Assembly (NCBI RefSeq): GCF_002933395.1
Contig: NZ_PKFN01000009.1
Span: 1 to 64,000 of the forward strand
Reading direction: 5' to 3'
Source of the DNA: Yoonia maritima
GTDB taxonomy: Bacteria; Pseudomonadota; Alphaproteobacteria; Rhodobacterales; Rhodobacteraceae
Length of the DNA: 64,000 nucleotides
Part shown: positions 39,403 through 48,519 of the stretch, one piece after another
Numbering within the stretch: the first letter of the stretch is position 1
Layout: each line of letters begins with the position of its first letter
Notes under the pieces: model-generated
Told to the model about the DNA's origin: nothing
What the model saw: only the letters and a program-made list of their open reading frames with translations
Database searches by the model: none
Translations under genes and position numbers: made by a program

Positions 39403-40908
39403 ATGACCCAAGGCAGCACAAGGCGTATCTTTGTGGCCGCAATGGCGACCGAGACAAACACGTTTTCACCGATCGTGATTGATCGCACGGCATTCGAAGA
39501 ATCATTCTATGCCGCGCCGGGCATGCATCCGTCGACAGCGACGTTATGCACGGCGCCAATTCCCGTCGGCCGTAAGGTTTGCGCGGAGAAAGGATGGGAT
39601 TTGATCGAAGGAACAGCCGCTTGGGCCGATCCCGCAGGGCTTGTTTCTCAGCAAGCTCACCACGGTTTGCGTGACGAAATACTGGCGCAGTTACAGGCGG
39701 CAATGCCGGTCGATGCCGTGGTTTTGGGGCTGCATGGCGCAATGGTTGCGCAGGGCTGCATTGATCCAGAGGGGGACTTGCTCGCGCGGGTCCGCGAAAT
39801 GGTGGGGCCTGATGTGCTTGTCTGTGCTGAACTTGATCCACATAGCCATTTGACCGCAAAGCGCGTGTCTGCTGCCGATTTCTTTGTAGTGTTCAAAGAA
39901 TTCCCCCACACGGATTTTGTGGATCGGGCGCAGGACCTTTGGGCACTGGTCGTGGGGCGGCTGGAGGGGAGGATTCACCCGGTCATGTCGACATATGATT
40001 GTCGGATGATCGACGTTTTTCCCACCTCGCGCGAACCCATGCGCAGTTTTGTGGATCGCATGATTGCGATTGAACGGGATGACCCCAAGGTCTTATCGGT
40101 ATCTGCCATTCACGGCTTTATGGCGGGTGATGTTCCTGAAATGGGCGCTAAGATGATTGTGGTCACTGACGGTGATGCCTCATATGGCGATGTAATGGCC
40201 GAACGGTTGGGGCAGGAATTATTTGCCAATCGTGGCAAGCATATGATGCCAACGATGGATCAAACGCAAGCGGTCGCTGCTGCAATGGCCGCCAGCACAG
40301 GGCCTGTTGTTCTTGCTGATATGTGGGACAATCCCGGTGGTGGTACGGCGGGTGATGCTACGGTTGTTTTGCACGAACTGATGATCCAAGGCGCAACCGG
40401 TGTTGCGGTTGGCACGATCTGGGATCCGATCGCAGTTAAGCTATGTATGGTGGCTGGCGAAGGTGCGGTGATGTCGCTTCGCTTTGGCGCGAAGTCGGCC
40501 CCTATGACAGGGAACCCTGTTGATGCGTTGGTCAAGGTTATTGGCGTGTCTGCAGATGCCGCGATGGTTTTTGGTGAAAGTGTTGTGCCGTTCGGCCCCG
40601 CTGTTCGCATTTCACTTCTAGACGAAGCTGGTCAAGAAATCGGGATCGAGGTGATCTTGAATACTGTTCGGGCCCAAAGTTATGATCCCTCATTGTTTTT
40701 AGTGATGGGAATTGACCCGCTTGCGCAGAAAATACTGGTGATAAAGTCCACTAATCATTTCTATGCGTCCTTTGCGCCAATCGCGACGCAGGTGTTGTAC
40801 TGTTCTGCTGGGAAGCCTTATCCGAACGATCCGGCGACGAATACTTACCGCAATGTGCGCACCGACATTTGGCCGCGTATTGATAACCCCTTTGCACAGG
40901 ATGACTGA
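39403..40908 (+). CDS. M81 family (MlrC-like) metallopeptidase, copy 2
   Basis: This 501-residue M81 protein starts 'IFVAAMATETNTFSPIVIDR' (VAAMATETNTFSPI), has 'VLGLHGAMVAQG', 'CAELDPHSHLTAKRV', 'VVFKEFPHTDFVDRA' and 'VLADMWDNPGGGTAGDATVV' (VLADMWDNPGGG, TAGDATVVLHEL). 'DPHSH' replaces the more usual 'DLHGN', so one zinc-site segment differs from copy 1. The function is not known; relatives are amidases or peptidases, some acting on D-amino-acid peptides. The start follows directly on the NTF2-like gene; the D-serine-dehydratase-like gene follows 2 bases later, suggesting consecutive steps. Confidence 0.86.
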   Translation: MTQGSTRRIFVAAMATETNTFSPIVIDRTAFEESFYAAPGMHPSTATLCTAPIPVGRKVCAEKGWDLIEGTAAWADPAGLVSQQAHHGLRDEILAQLQAAMPVDAVVLGLHGAMVAQGCIDPEGDLLARVREMVGPDVLVCAELDPHSHLTAKRVSAADFFVVFKEFPHTDFVDRAQDLWALVVGRLEGRIHPVMSTYDCRMIDVFPTSREPMRSFVDRMIAIERDDPKVLSVSAIHGFMAGDVPEMGAKMIVVTDGDASYGDVMAERLGQELFANRGKHMMPTMDQTQAVAAAMAASTGPVVLADMWDNPGGGTAGDATVVLHELMIQGATGVAVGTIWDPIAVKLCMVAGEGAVMSLRFGAKSAPMTGNPVDALVKVIGVSADAAMVFGESVVPFGPAVRISLLDEAGQEIGIEVILNTVRAQSYDPSLFLVMGIDPLAQKILVIKSTNHFYASFAPIATQVLYCSAGKPYPNDPATNTYRNVRTDIWPRIDNPFAQDD

Positions 40909-40910
40909 TT

Positions 40911-41999
40911 TTGACTTCTCCTTGGCCGAAACCCGGCACGCCTTTTTCTGACATTCTAACCCCTATGCCTGTCATCGACGAGGACCGCGTTGCTGCGAAT
41001 ATCGCGCGGGCGCAGGCTTATATGAACAAGTACGGTAAGAATTTTCGCCCTCATATCAAAACACACAAAATCCCCGCCGTTGCGCAGCAGCAGCTTGATG
41101 AAGGCGCCGTTGGTATTAACTGCCAAAAAGTCACCGAAGCCGAAGTGTTTGCGGATGCTGGATTTGAAGACATCCTGATTACCTATAACGTTTTGGGTGC
41201 GCCGCGATTGGCGCGCCTAAAAGCATTGCATGCGAAGGTGCCAAAGCTAACAGTGGTCGCTGACAGTGCCGTCACCGTTGATGGGTTGGCAGCGGCGTTT
41301 GCTGATGGTCCGCCAATTGCAGTTTTGGTGGAGTGTGACACAGGTGGTGCGCGCTGTGGTGTGCAAACACCCGCTGATGCGGCGGCGCTCGCAAAGCATA
41401 TCGCGCAGACGGGCGGCGTGCGTTTTGACGGACTGCTGACCTACCCATCCGTTGATGGTGCATCAAAGGTCGAAACGTTCATGAAAGACACTCTGGATTT
41501 GTTGTCTGAAGCTGGAATTGATTGCCCAGTGCGTTCCAATGGCGGTAGTCCGGATTTGTTTTCCGCGCATTTGGTCCCCAGCGCGACCGAGCACCGTGCA
41601 GGCACATATGTTTACAACGACCGATCCATGGTGCGTGCTGGTGAATGCGCGGTGGATGATGTTGCGATGCATGTTCTGGCAACAGTGGTTTCGCGACCAA
41701 CGCCGACACGCGCTGTTTTGGATGCCGGGTCCAAGGCGCTTACGTCTGATCTGTTAGGGTTTACTGATCACGGAGAGATTGCCGAATTGCCCGGGGCGCG
41801 GATCGTGTCGCTTTCGGAAGAACACGCCGTTGTTGATCTGACGCATTGCACCGTGGCAGCACCCGCGGTCGGGGCGCAGGTCCGTGTTATCCCTAATCAC
41901 ACCTGCGTCGTGTCGAACTTGTTTGACCGGGTGGTGTTTCACCGATCTGGTGTCGTGACCCGTGTTGAAGCGGTGGCTGCGCGTGGTACTGTTTGGTAA
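40911..41999 (+). CDS. D-serine dehydratase / D-threonine aldolase family PLP enzyme
   Basis: This 362-residue fold-type III PLP enzyme has the PLP Lys in 'RPHIKTHKIPAVA' and the zinc ligands His-x-Cys near the C-terminus in 'IPNHTCVVSNLFD', as in eukaryotic-type D-serine dehydratase (DSD1) and D-threo-3-hydroxyaspartate dehydratase. It probably lyses a beta-hydroxy D-amino acid. The start is a TTG 2 bases after the M81 stop with AGGA upstream; the next ATG would remove conserved N-terminal residues. With RidA in the locus, a 2-aminoacrylate-type product is plausible. Confidence 0.86.
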   Translation: MTSPWPKPGTPFSDILTPMPVIDEDRVAANIARAQAYMNKYGKNFRPHIKTHKIPAVAQQQLDEGAVGINCQKVTEAEVFADAGFEDILITYNVLGAPRLARLKALHAKVPKLTVVADSAVTVDGLAAAFADGPPIAVLVECDTGGARCGVQTPADAAALAKHIAQTGGVRFDGLLTYPSVDGASKVETFMKDTLDLLSEAGIDCPVRSNGGSPDLFSAHLVPSATEHRAGTYVYNDRSMVRAGECAVDDVAMHVLATVVSRPTPTRAVLDAGSKALTSDLLGFTDHGEIAELPGARIVSLSEEHAVVDLTHCTVAAPAVGAQVRVIPNHTCVVSNLFDRVVFHRSGVVTRVEAVAARGTVW

Positions 42000-42008
42000 G
42001 GTCGCGGT

Positions 42009-43151
42009 ATGACAGCTCTCACAGCATTTCACGCTGAACAAATCTTTGACGGATACGATTGGCATCGCGCTGCTGCTTTGCTTGTTGCTGATGGTCGGGT
42101 TGATGGGATCGTGGCGTCGGCGGATGCGCCGTCTGGCATTCAGGTCAAGGGCGCAATCGTGCCGGGACTGGTTGACCTGCAAGTAAATGGCGGCGGTGGC
42201 GTTCTGTTTAATAACGACCTTTCCCGGTCCGGGGTTGAGGCAATTTGCGCCGCGCATGCGCAGTTTGGCACGACTTCTGTTATGGTGACATTGATCACAG
42301 ATACGGTTGCACATACTGCAGCGGCGATAGGCGCAGCTGTGAACGCAAGCGATGTTCCCGGTTGGCTTGGTTTGCACCTTGAGGGGCCGCATCTGGATCC
42401 ATCACGCAAGGGGACGCACGACCCTCATCTGATCAGGCCAATGAACGATGATGATCTGGCGCGTTTGATCTCGGCGAAGGGTCGTTTCGATCATATGATT
42501 TGTACTGTCGCTCCTGAATCTGTGACGGTTGGTCAAGTGTCAGCTCTTTCAGAGGCGGGAATCGTCGTGAGCTTGGGGCACACTGGATGCACTCATTCGG
42601 TTGCGCGTGCCTACGCTGATGCGGGTGCGCGCATGGTGACGCATCTGTTTAACGCGATGGGGCAGTTGGAACACCGTGCGCCAAATTTGGTTGGCGCTGC
42701 TTTGGATGATGAGCGGTTTTCGGCGGGCTTAATCGCAGATGGGTATCATGTCGACGATAGCGCAATGCGCATTGCGCTGCGCGGAAAGAATGGCCCAGGG
42801 AAAGTCTTCTTGGTGTCGGACGCGATGTCGACGATTGGGACCGACCTAACTGAATTTACGTTGAATGATCGGGAGATATTCCGCTCGGACGGGCGACTGA
42901 TGCTTGCAGATGGCACGCTTGCTGGGGCGGATATCGCGTTGATTGACGCGGTGCGATATGTTCACCAATCCCTTGGGGTGCCGTTGGGTGATGCGCTGAA
43001 CCTCGCGGGGGTGCATCCCGCACAGGCGATGGGGATCAATGATCGCGGTCATCTTAAAGCGGGCGCACGGGCTGATTTCTTTGCTTTGACACCGCAAATT
43101 ACTGCTGGTGGGACATGGATTTCTGGCCAAAATATTAAGGACATCGCATGA
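42009..43151 (+). CDS. nagA: N-acetylglucosamine-6-phosphate deacetylase
   Basis: This 380-residue amidohydrolase removes acetate from GlcNAc-6-P to give glucosamine-6-P, substrate of NagB. Motifs: 'GLVDLQVNGGGG', 'GLHLEGPHLDPSRKGTHDP' (HLEGPHLDPSRKG), 'VSLGHTGCTHSVA', 'THLFNAMGQLEHRAPN' and the catalytic Asp in 'LVSDAMSTIGT'. Its stop overlaps the start of the ROK kinase gene by 4 bases. Confidence 0.95.
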   Translation: MTALTAFHAEQIFDGYDWHRAAALLVADGRVDGIVASADAPSGIQVKGAIVPGLVDLQVNGGGGVLFNNDLSRSGVEAICAAHAQFGTTSVMVTLITDTVAHTAAAIGAAVNASDVPGWLGLHLEGPHLDPSRKGTHDPHLIRPMNDDDLARLISAKGRFDHMICTVAPESVTVGQVSALSEAGIVVSLGHTGCTHSVARAYADAGARMVTHLFNAMGQLEHRAPNLVGAALDDERFSAGLIADGYHVDDSAMRIALRGKNGPGKVFLVSDAMSTIGTDLTEFTLNDREIFRSDGRLMLADGTLAGADIALIDAVRYVHQSLGVPLGDALNLAGVHPAQAMGINDRGHLKAGARADFFALTPQITAGGTWISGQNIKDIA

Positions 43152-44071
43152 TCCTGTGCTTTGATATCGGTGGGACCGCGATCAAAATCGCTGAGGCCTA
43201 TAGCGCGGACAAAGTTATACCGAAGGGACGGATCGCGACGCCAACGGATGACTTTGATGCATTTGTCGAAATCCTGAACGATGCTGTCGCTGCCGCAAAT
43301 ATACGTCCTGACGTTTTGGCTTTTGCGCTTGCGGGTGTTTTGGACCCTGAAACCGGGGTGGCCACGATGGCGAACATTCCCTGCCTGACTGGTCGTCGTT
43401 TACAGCAGGAGCTGGAGAATCTTTTGGGCCTACCTGTCGTCCTTGCAAATGATGCTGATTGTTTCGCCTTGGCCGAGGCAACGGTGGGTGCGGGGCGTGG
43501 GCATGATGTTGTGTTCGGGTTGATCCTTGGGACCGGCGTTGGCGGTGGTGTGGTTGTCAATGGAAGCCTGATTAATGGCGGCGGCGGTTTTGCCGGTGAA
43601 GTCGGGCATGGGCCCATTGCGCAACGTGTTTTGGACGATCAGAATGTAACGCTGCCCGCTTTTTCATGCGGCTGTGGTCTATCGGGCTGTTTGGATTCGA
43701 TTTGTTCGGCGCGTGGTTTGGAACGGCTACACAGGCATCTACATGGCCGCGAAAGCGCCGATAGCCGTGATGTAGTCAGAGATTGGGAAAGCGGTGATCC
43801 GCGTGCGACCAAGACTATTGCGGTCTGGCTTGCGGTGTTGTCTGGGCCATTGGCCGTCATGGAAAACATGCTGGGTGCTGGCGTGGTTGCTGTTGGCGGT
43901 GGGTTATCAAATTCAACGCTGCTCATCACGGCGTTGGATGGCGAGGTGCGGAAAAAATGCCTGCGCCGATTCGAACGCCCACTGATTGTACCGGCCCAAT
44001 GCCCAGTCGAGCCGGGTTTGGTCGGGGCGGCAATTCTTGGGTTGCGGCGTCATGAAAATGTTGCCGCATAG
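43148..44071 (+). CDS. nagK: ROK-family sugar kinase (GlcNAc kinase type)
   Basis: This 307-residue ROK protein has the ATP site 'CFDIGGTAIKIAEA', catalytic Asp in 'VVLANDADCFALAEA', 'GLILGTGVGGGVVVNG' and the zinc-binding cluster 'CGCGLSGCLDSICSARGLE' (CGCGLSGCLDS). No N-terminal HTH is present, so it is an enzyme, not a repressor. With nagA and nagB in the locus it is most likely the GlcNAc kinase that provides GlcNAc-6-P. Overlapping stop and start with nagA show coupling. Confidence 0.88.
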   Translation: MILCFDIGGTAIKIAEAYSADKVIPKGRIATPTDDFDAFVEILNDAVAAANIRPDVLAFALAGVLDPETGVATMANIPCLTGRRLQQELENLLGLPVVLANDADCFALAEATVGAGRGHDVVFGLILGTGVGGGVVVNGSLINGGGGFAGEVGHGPIAQRVLDDQNVTLPAFSCGCGLSGCLDSICSARGLERLHRHLHGRESADSRDVVRDWESGDPRATKTIAVWLAVLSGPLAVMENMLGAGVVAVGGGLSNSTLLITALDGEVRKKCLRRFERPLIVPAQCPVEPGLVGAAILGLRRHENVAA

Positions 44072-44198
44072 ACCGAAGCAAATTTTGCTGAAATGCTGTT
44101 TTTTTGGCATATTGTGAAAACTAATTACACATCATGCCGAAGTTTGTCACATTTATATGAAAAATTCTTGACCGAACGGCCGATTTAGGCCCAAGTTT

Positions 44199-44214
44199 AG
44201 AAAAAGAATTTCTT
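44199..44214. promoter_or_regulatory. Likely RpiR operator 3, before the ABC operon
   Basis: The minus strand reads AAGAAATTCTTTTTCT, identical in 15 of 16 bases to 38792-38807 near rpiR. It lies 16 bases before the start of the Gfo/Idh/MocA gene, so the RpiR protein probably controls this operon too. Confidence 0.6.
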
Positions 44215-44229
44215 CACAGGGGGTGCGAC

Positions 44230-45393
44230 ATGAAAGTCGCCATCATCGGTCTTGGCTTTCGGCTTGGGTATCTTGGGTACGTCTTTAGCGAGATGGACCC
44301 GGATTTTGAGATCGTCGGTTACTTTGATCCCGCCCCTGCAGGTATGGTCACGTTGGACGAACATGGCATCAGCGCTGGCACTGCGTACCCATCGCCAGAG
44401 GCATTGGTGAAAGCAGGGGGGTATGATCTTTTGATGATTGGTTCGCCCAATCACATGCACCTTGATCACATCCGGCTTGGCCTTGAGGCTGGTAATAAAG
44501 TCTTCTCAGAGAAACCAATCGTGTCGACGATTGAGCAAACATATGAGCTTGCCGCTTTGATGGGGAAATTCGGGCCAGAAAATTTGATGGTAGGTTTAGT
44601 GTTGCGTTATGCGCCGCTGTACCGCGACCTGATTGCAGCGCGTGATGCGGGTATGTTGGGAAACATCGTTTCTATAGAAGCCGCCGAACATATCTATCCC
44701 TACCATGGTGCGTTTTTCATGCGCGACTGGCGGCGTTACGAAAAATGGTCCGGCAGTTTTATGTTGGAAAAATGCTGTCACGATCTGGACCTTTATAATG
44801 GCCTAATCGGCGCACGCCCTGAACGCGTGGCAAGCTTTGGTGGGCGCAAAACCTTTGTTCCGGCGAACGACCCGAAAAACGAAGGCGTCAACGATCTGGA
44901 TATTTATCACCGGAAACCATCAGGCTGGAACGGATCGGACAAAGTGTTCGACAGTGACGGGGATATTATCGATTATCAGGTGGCGATTATTGAGTACGCC
45001 AATGGCGTTGGGATGAATTTTCACACGAACCTAAATGCCCCTGATCAATTTCGCCGTTTCGCGGTTTTTGGTACAAAAGGACAGGCCGAAGGTGATTTCA
45101 TCCGCGCCAACTTTAAGGTCACGGACGTGTTGTCCGAAGAAACGAAGGTTGAAAAAGAATATCAAGCGAGCGCTCTTTCGCAACATTACGGCGCAGACGA
45201 GGAAATGGCAGCAAAGGTTATCGCTCATGTAATGAAAGGCGGCCCGCTGCCGGTCTCACCACTTGATGCGCTCGAGGCGGGTATTCTTGCGCTTGCAATG
45301 GATGATGCGCGGCGCAGCCGCCAAGTGGTCGATATGCGCCCGATTTGGGATCGGTATGATAACGCCTTTGCCACAAAGGAGTTCGTTGCATGA
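44230..45393 (+). CDS. Gfo/Idh/MocA-family oxidoreductase
   Basis: This 387-residue NAD(P)-dependent sugar or cyclitol dehydrogenase has a Rossmann N-terminus, 'KVAIIGLGFRLGYLGYVF' (VAIIGLGFRLGY), 'LLMIGSPNHMHLDHIRL' (SPNHMH), 'VFSEKPIVST' (EKP with catalytic Lys) and 'SFMLEKCCHDLDLYN' with the usual His. The substrate is unknown. It opens the ABC transporter operon (4-base overlap with the first permease gene), so it acts likely on the imported sugar. Confidence 0.9.
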   Translation: MKVAIIGLGFRLGYLGYVFSEMDPDFEIVGYFDPAPAGMVTLDEHGISAGTAYPSPEALVKAGGYDLLMIGSPNHMHLDHIRLGLEAGNKVFSEKPIVSTIEQTYELAALMGKFGPENLMVGLVLRYAPLYRDLIAARDAGMLGNIVSIEAAEHIYPYHGAFFMRDWRRYEKWSGSFMLEKCCHDLDLYNGLIGARPERVASFGGRKTFVPANDPKNEGVNDLDIYHRKPSGWNGSDKVFDSDGDIIDYQVAIIEYANGVGMNFHTNLNAPDQFRRFAVFGTKGQAEGDFIRANFKVTDVLSEETKVEKEYQASALSQHYGADEEMAAKVIAHVMKGGPLPVSPLDALEAGILALAMDDARRSRQVVDMRPIWDRYDNAFATKEFVA

Positions 45394-46274
45394 CCCAAAA
45401 TCGGGCCGCGTTGATCTTTGCTTGGGCTCTTCTTGCGCCAGCGATTATTTATGTCCTTGTGATTGTCGCTTGGCCGCTGATTGAAACCTTTCGGCTGTCA
45501 TTTACGGATGCCTCACTGCGTAAAACGACGAATTACGTTGGATGGCGGAACTACCTGAAAATATTCGACCGTGATTTCCTTGAAATTATTATCCGGACGT
45601 TCACTTGGACGTTCTTTTCGGTGCTGCTGAAAATGCTGATTGGTACGTTTGGCGCAGTGCTATTGAACTGTGCTGTGCCGGGGCGTCACGTGTTCCGTAT
45701 TCTTACGATGCCACCTTGGATCGTGCCGATGGCCATTGGTATTTTCATGTGGGGCTGGATGTATAACGGTCAATTCGGGATGATTTCAGGCCTGTTGCAA
45801 CGGTTTGGCATTGTGGACGGTCCTGTTGCGTTTTTAGCCTATGGGAACACGGCCTATTGGTCGACCATTGTGACAGACGTTTGGATCGGTGTGCCGATGG
45901 TCACGATCTATTTTCTTGCAGCAATCCAGTCGATCCCGCGTGACCTGTACGAGGCGGCGTGGACAGACGGTGCTAGCCGCTGGATGCGGTTCCGCAGGAT
46001 AACGTTGCCGCTGATGGGGCCAGCTGTGATCACCATGTCCATGCTGTCGCTCATATCTACGTTTAACAGCTTTGATATCATCTGGATCCTAACTCAAGGT
46101 GGACCATCAGGCAGCACCACCACCATGATTATCGACACTTACGCGACGGCAATTGGATCGAAGAAATATGGTGAAGGCGCTGCACGTGCTGTGGTGATCT
46201 GTATCTTCTTGTCGCTGTTTTGCATCGCTTACTTTCGCATGACCCGCAAACTCGCGACTGCCGAGAAAACATAG
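45390..46274 (+). CDS. Sugar ABC transporter permease (MalF/UgpA type)
   Basis: This 294-residue inner-membrane protein has six helices and the EAA loop 'LYEAAWTDGASRWMRFRRI' (EAAWTDGASRWMRF) that docks with the ATPase. It pairs with the next permease. It overlaps the oxidoreductase gene by 4 bases and is followed 9 bases later by the second permease gene. Confidence 0.93.
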   Translation: MTQNRAALIFAWALLAPAIIYVLVIVAWPLIETFRLSFTDASLRKTTNYVGWRNYLKIFDRDFLEIIIRTFTWTFFSVLLKMLIGTFGAVLLNCAVPGRHVFRILTMPPWIVPMAIGIFMWGWMYNGQFGMISGLLQRFGIVDGPVAFLAYGNTAYWSTIVTDVWIGVPMVTIYFLAAIQSIPRDLYEAAWTDGASRWMRFRRITLPLMGPAVITMSMLSLISTFNSFDIIWILTQGGPSGSTTTMIIDTYATAIGSKKYGEGAARAVVICIFLSLFCIAYFRMTRKLATAEKT

Positions 46275-46283
46275 GGGGCACAG

Positions 46284-47165
46284 ATGGCACTTAAGTTATT
46301 CAAAAAAGACCAGACACGGGCGATGATAGATCGCTATAGCTGGGCTGAACTGATCGGCATATATGTGGGCATTGCATTATTTCTGTTCTTTATGTTGGCC
46401 CCTTTTATCGAAGGTTTCCTTGTCAGTTTGAAACCGCTGGCACAGCTATTTTCATCACCTTATTCATTTCTTCCCGAAAACGGATCGTTCGAAGCCTACC
46501 GCACAATGTGGGTCAGCGTCCCTAGCTTTGGACGCTACATCTTTAACTCGCTGTTGATCTCAACCATTGCGACAATTATCGTGCTGATCCTTGTGGTGCC
46601 TGCGGCATACGCCTTTGCGCGGTTCAAGTTCAAAGGCATGGCGATGGTTCTGGCGGCGTTCCTTGCTGTATCGATGTTTTCTGGCGCAGTGTTATTGATC
46701 CCGCTGTTTCGGTTGATGCGGACGTTGGGTCTTTTGAATACGTATTTCGCGATGATTGTCCCCGGTGCTGCCTTTCTGATCCCATCGGCGATTTGGCTGC
46801 TACGGACATACATGATGCGTATCCCTATCGAACTGAACGAAGCGGCCTACATGGATGGTGCGTCGCAGTTCTATACCTTCCGCCGGGTGATATTACCGAT
46901 CGCGCGGCCGGGGATCATCGTTGTCGCGATTATGACTTTTATCGGAGCCTATGCCCAGCAATTCATCTTTGCTTTGACGTTCAATTCAAAGACCGAATTC
47001 ATGCCGCTACCGGTGGGGCTGTTTGCCTATTTTGGCAAACAAGAAGTTATCTGGAACGAACTGATGGCCGCAAGCTTTGTCGGGATTGCACCGGCAATGG
47101 TCATCATCTTCTTTCTACAACGCTATCTTGTCGGTGGTCTGACTGCTGGCGCGATCAAACAATAA
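46284..47165 (+). CDS. Sugar ABC transporter permease (MalG/UgpE type)
   Basis: This 293-residue permease has six helices and an EAA loop, 'LNEAAYMDGASQFYTFRRV' (EAAYMDGASQFYTF). It is the second membrane subunit of the importer. The substrate-binding protein gene follows 38 bases later with its own ribosome-binding site. Confidence 0.93.
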   Translation: MALKLFKKDQTRAMIDRYSWAELIGIYVGIALFLFFMLAPFIEGFLVSLKPLAQLFSSPYSFLPENGSFEAYRTMWVSVPSFGRYIFNSLLISTIATIIVLILVVPAAYAFARFKFKGMAMVLAAFLAVSMFSGAVLLIPLFRLMRTLGLLNTYFAMIVPGAAFLIPSAIWLLRTYMMRIPIELNEAAYMDGASQFYTFRRVILPIARPGIIVVAIMTFIGAYAQQFIFALTFNSKTEFMPLPVGLFAYFGKQEVIWNELMAASFVGIAPAMVIIFFLQRYLVGGLTAGAIKQ

Positions 47166-47203
47166 TAACAACATTTTATAACCAACAAAACGGGAGACTA
47201 AAA

Positions 47204-48421
47204 TTGACAACCCTCACACATAAGGCGCTTTTGGGCGCGCTGCTTGCTGGGACAACTGCGTTGCCTGCGCTGGCCGAAGACATTAGCTGGATCTATTGCG
47301 GCGATTCAATCGACCCAGTCCACGAACAATACATTGCCGAATGGGAAGCCGCGAACGAAGGTTGGACCGTAACACCCGAAGTTGTCGGTTGGGCGCAGTG
47401 CCAAGACAAAGCCACCACATTGGCCGCAGCTGGCAGCCCAGTTGCGATGGCTTATGTCGGGTCACGCACGCTCAAGGAATTTGCATTGAACGAACTGATC
47501 GTTCCGGTGCCAATGACTGAAGAAGAACAAGCATCATACTACCCCAACATCGTAGATACGGTGACCTTTGAGGGCACTCAGTGGGGCGTGCCAATCGCGT
47601 TTTCCACTAAGGCATTCTACTGGAACAAAGATATCTTCGAAGCGGCTGGTCTAGACCCAGAAACGCCGCCGGCGACATGGGCAGAAACCATTGCCTTTGC
47701 AAAGCAGATTACAGAGAACACTGATGTTGCTGGCTATGGTCTGCCAGCCAAGACATTTGACAATACGATGCACCAGTTCTTGCACTGGGTGTACACCAAC
47801 AACGGTCAAATCATCGACGCAGACGGCAACATCACCATGGATAGCCCAGAAGTGCTGGCGGCTTTGCAGGCCTATAAAGACATCGTTCCCTACTCCGTTG
47901 AAGGTGCCACTGCTTACGAGCAGAATGAAATTCGCGCGATCTTTCTTGATGGTTCGGTTGGCATGATCCAAACGTCGGTTGGTGCGGCATTCATGCTGCC
48001 CGAGACTGATATCAGCTGGGGCGTAGCCGACCTACCAGTTGGGCCAAGCGCCGAAGGTCCCGGTACATTGTTGATCACAGATTCTTTGGCGATCTTTGAC
48101 GGCTCTGGTGTTGAAGACAAGGCGATCGAGTTTGCTAAATTCATCACTTCGCCGGTCGTGCAAGAAGCCTATGAAGGTGGCGGTGCTGCCAGCCTGACAC
48201 CGCTTCGCCCTGGTCCTGCTGTGGATGAAATGTTGGCGAACGGGCCATATTGGCAGCCATTCATCGACGGCATTGCGTTTGGTGGACCAGAGCCATTGTT
48301 CACTGACTACAAAGGGTTCCAAAACGTGATGATTGGAATGGTCCAGTCGGTCGTGACTGGCGACGAAGAACCTGCAGAGGCCTTGGCCGAAGCTGCGGCA
48401 GATCTTGAAGAATATAAGTAG
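47204..48421 (+). CDS. Sugar ABC transporter substrate-binding protein
   Basis: This 405-residue family 1 extracellular solute-binding protein has a signal peptide ('LLGALLAGTTALPALA', then 'EDISWIYCGD'). Blocks such as 'PVAMAYVGSRTLKEFALN' and 'WGVPIAFSTKAFYWNKD' (PIAFSTKAFYWNKD) are typical. I chose the TTG at 47204, with CGGGAGA 6 bases upstream, because it gives a normal signal peptide; the frame is open for 400 bases upstream but there overlaps the permease gene. Chitobiose or GlcNAc is a likely ligand from context, not proven. Confidence 0.92.
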   Translation: MTTLTHKALLGALLAGTTALPALAEDISWIYCGDSIDPVHEQYIAEWEAANEGWTVTPEVVGWAQCQDKATTLAAAGSPVAMAYVGSRTLKEFALNELIVPVPMTEEEQASYYPNIVDTVTFEGTQWGVPIAFSTKAFYWNKDIFEAAGLDPETPPATWAETIAFAKQITENTDVAGYGLPAKTFDNTMHQFLHWVYTNNGQIIDADGNITMDSPEVLAALQAYKDIVPYSVEGATAYEQNEIRAIFLDGSVGMIQTSVGAAFMLPETDISWGVADLPVGPSAEGPGTLLITDSLAIFDGSGVEDKAIEFAKFITSPVVQEAYEGGGAASLTPLRPGPAVDEMLANGPYWQPFIDGIAFGGPEPLFTDYKGFQNVMIGMVQSVVTGDEEPAEALAEAAADLEEYK

Positions 48422-48431
48422 GTCCCCCGTG

Positions 48432-48460
48432 GTCCAGCCGCTGTTGTTTGGTGGCTGGAC
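48432..48460 (+). terminator. Stem-loop between binding-protein and ATPase genes
   Basis: GTCCAGCC (48432-48439) and GGCTGGAC (48453-48460) are exact reverse complements with a 13-base loop and are followed by TACATTTTT. This is a plausible partial terminator or mRNA-stabilising hairpin that keeps the binding protein more abundant than the ATPase. Confidence 0.68.
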
Positions 48461-48519
48461 TACATTTTTCCGGTGAAATCCGGTTATGAACTGAATTGAC
48501 TAAACACTAGGAGAACCCC

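Noticed and set aside
46793-47203. N-terminal extension of the substrate-binding protein frame
   Set aside because: It overlaps the second permease gene and would bury the signal peptide; the TTG at 47204 has a good ribosome-binding site.
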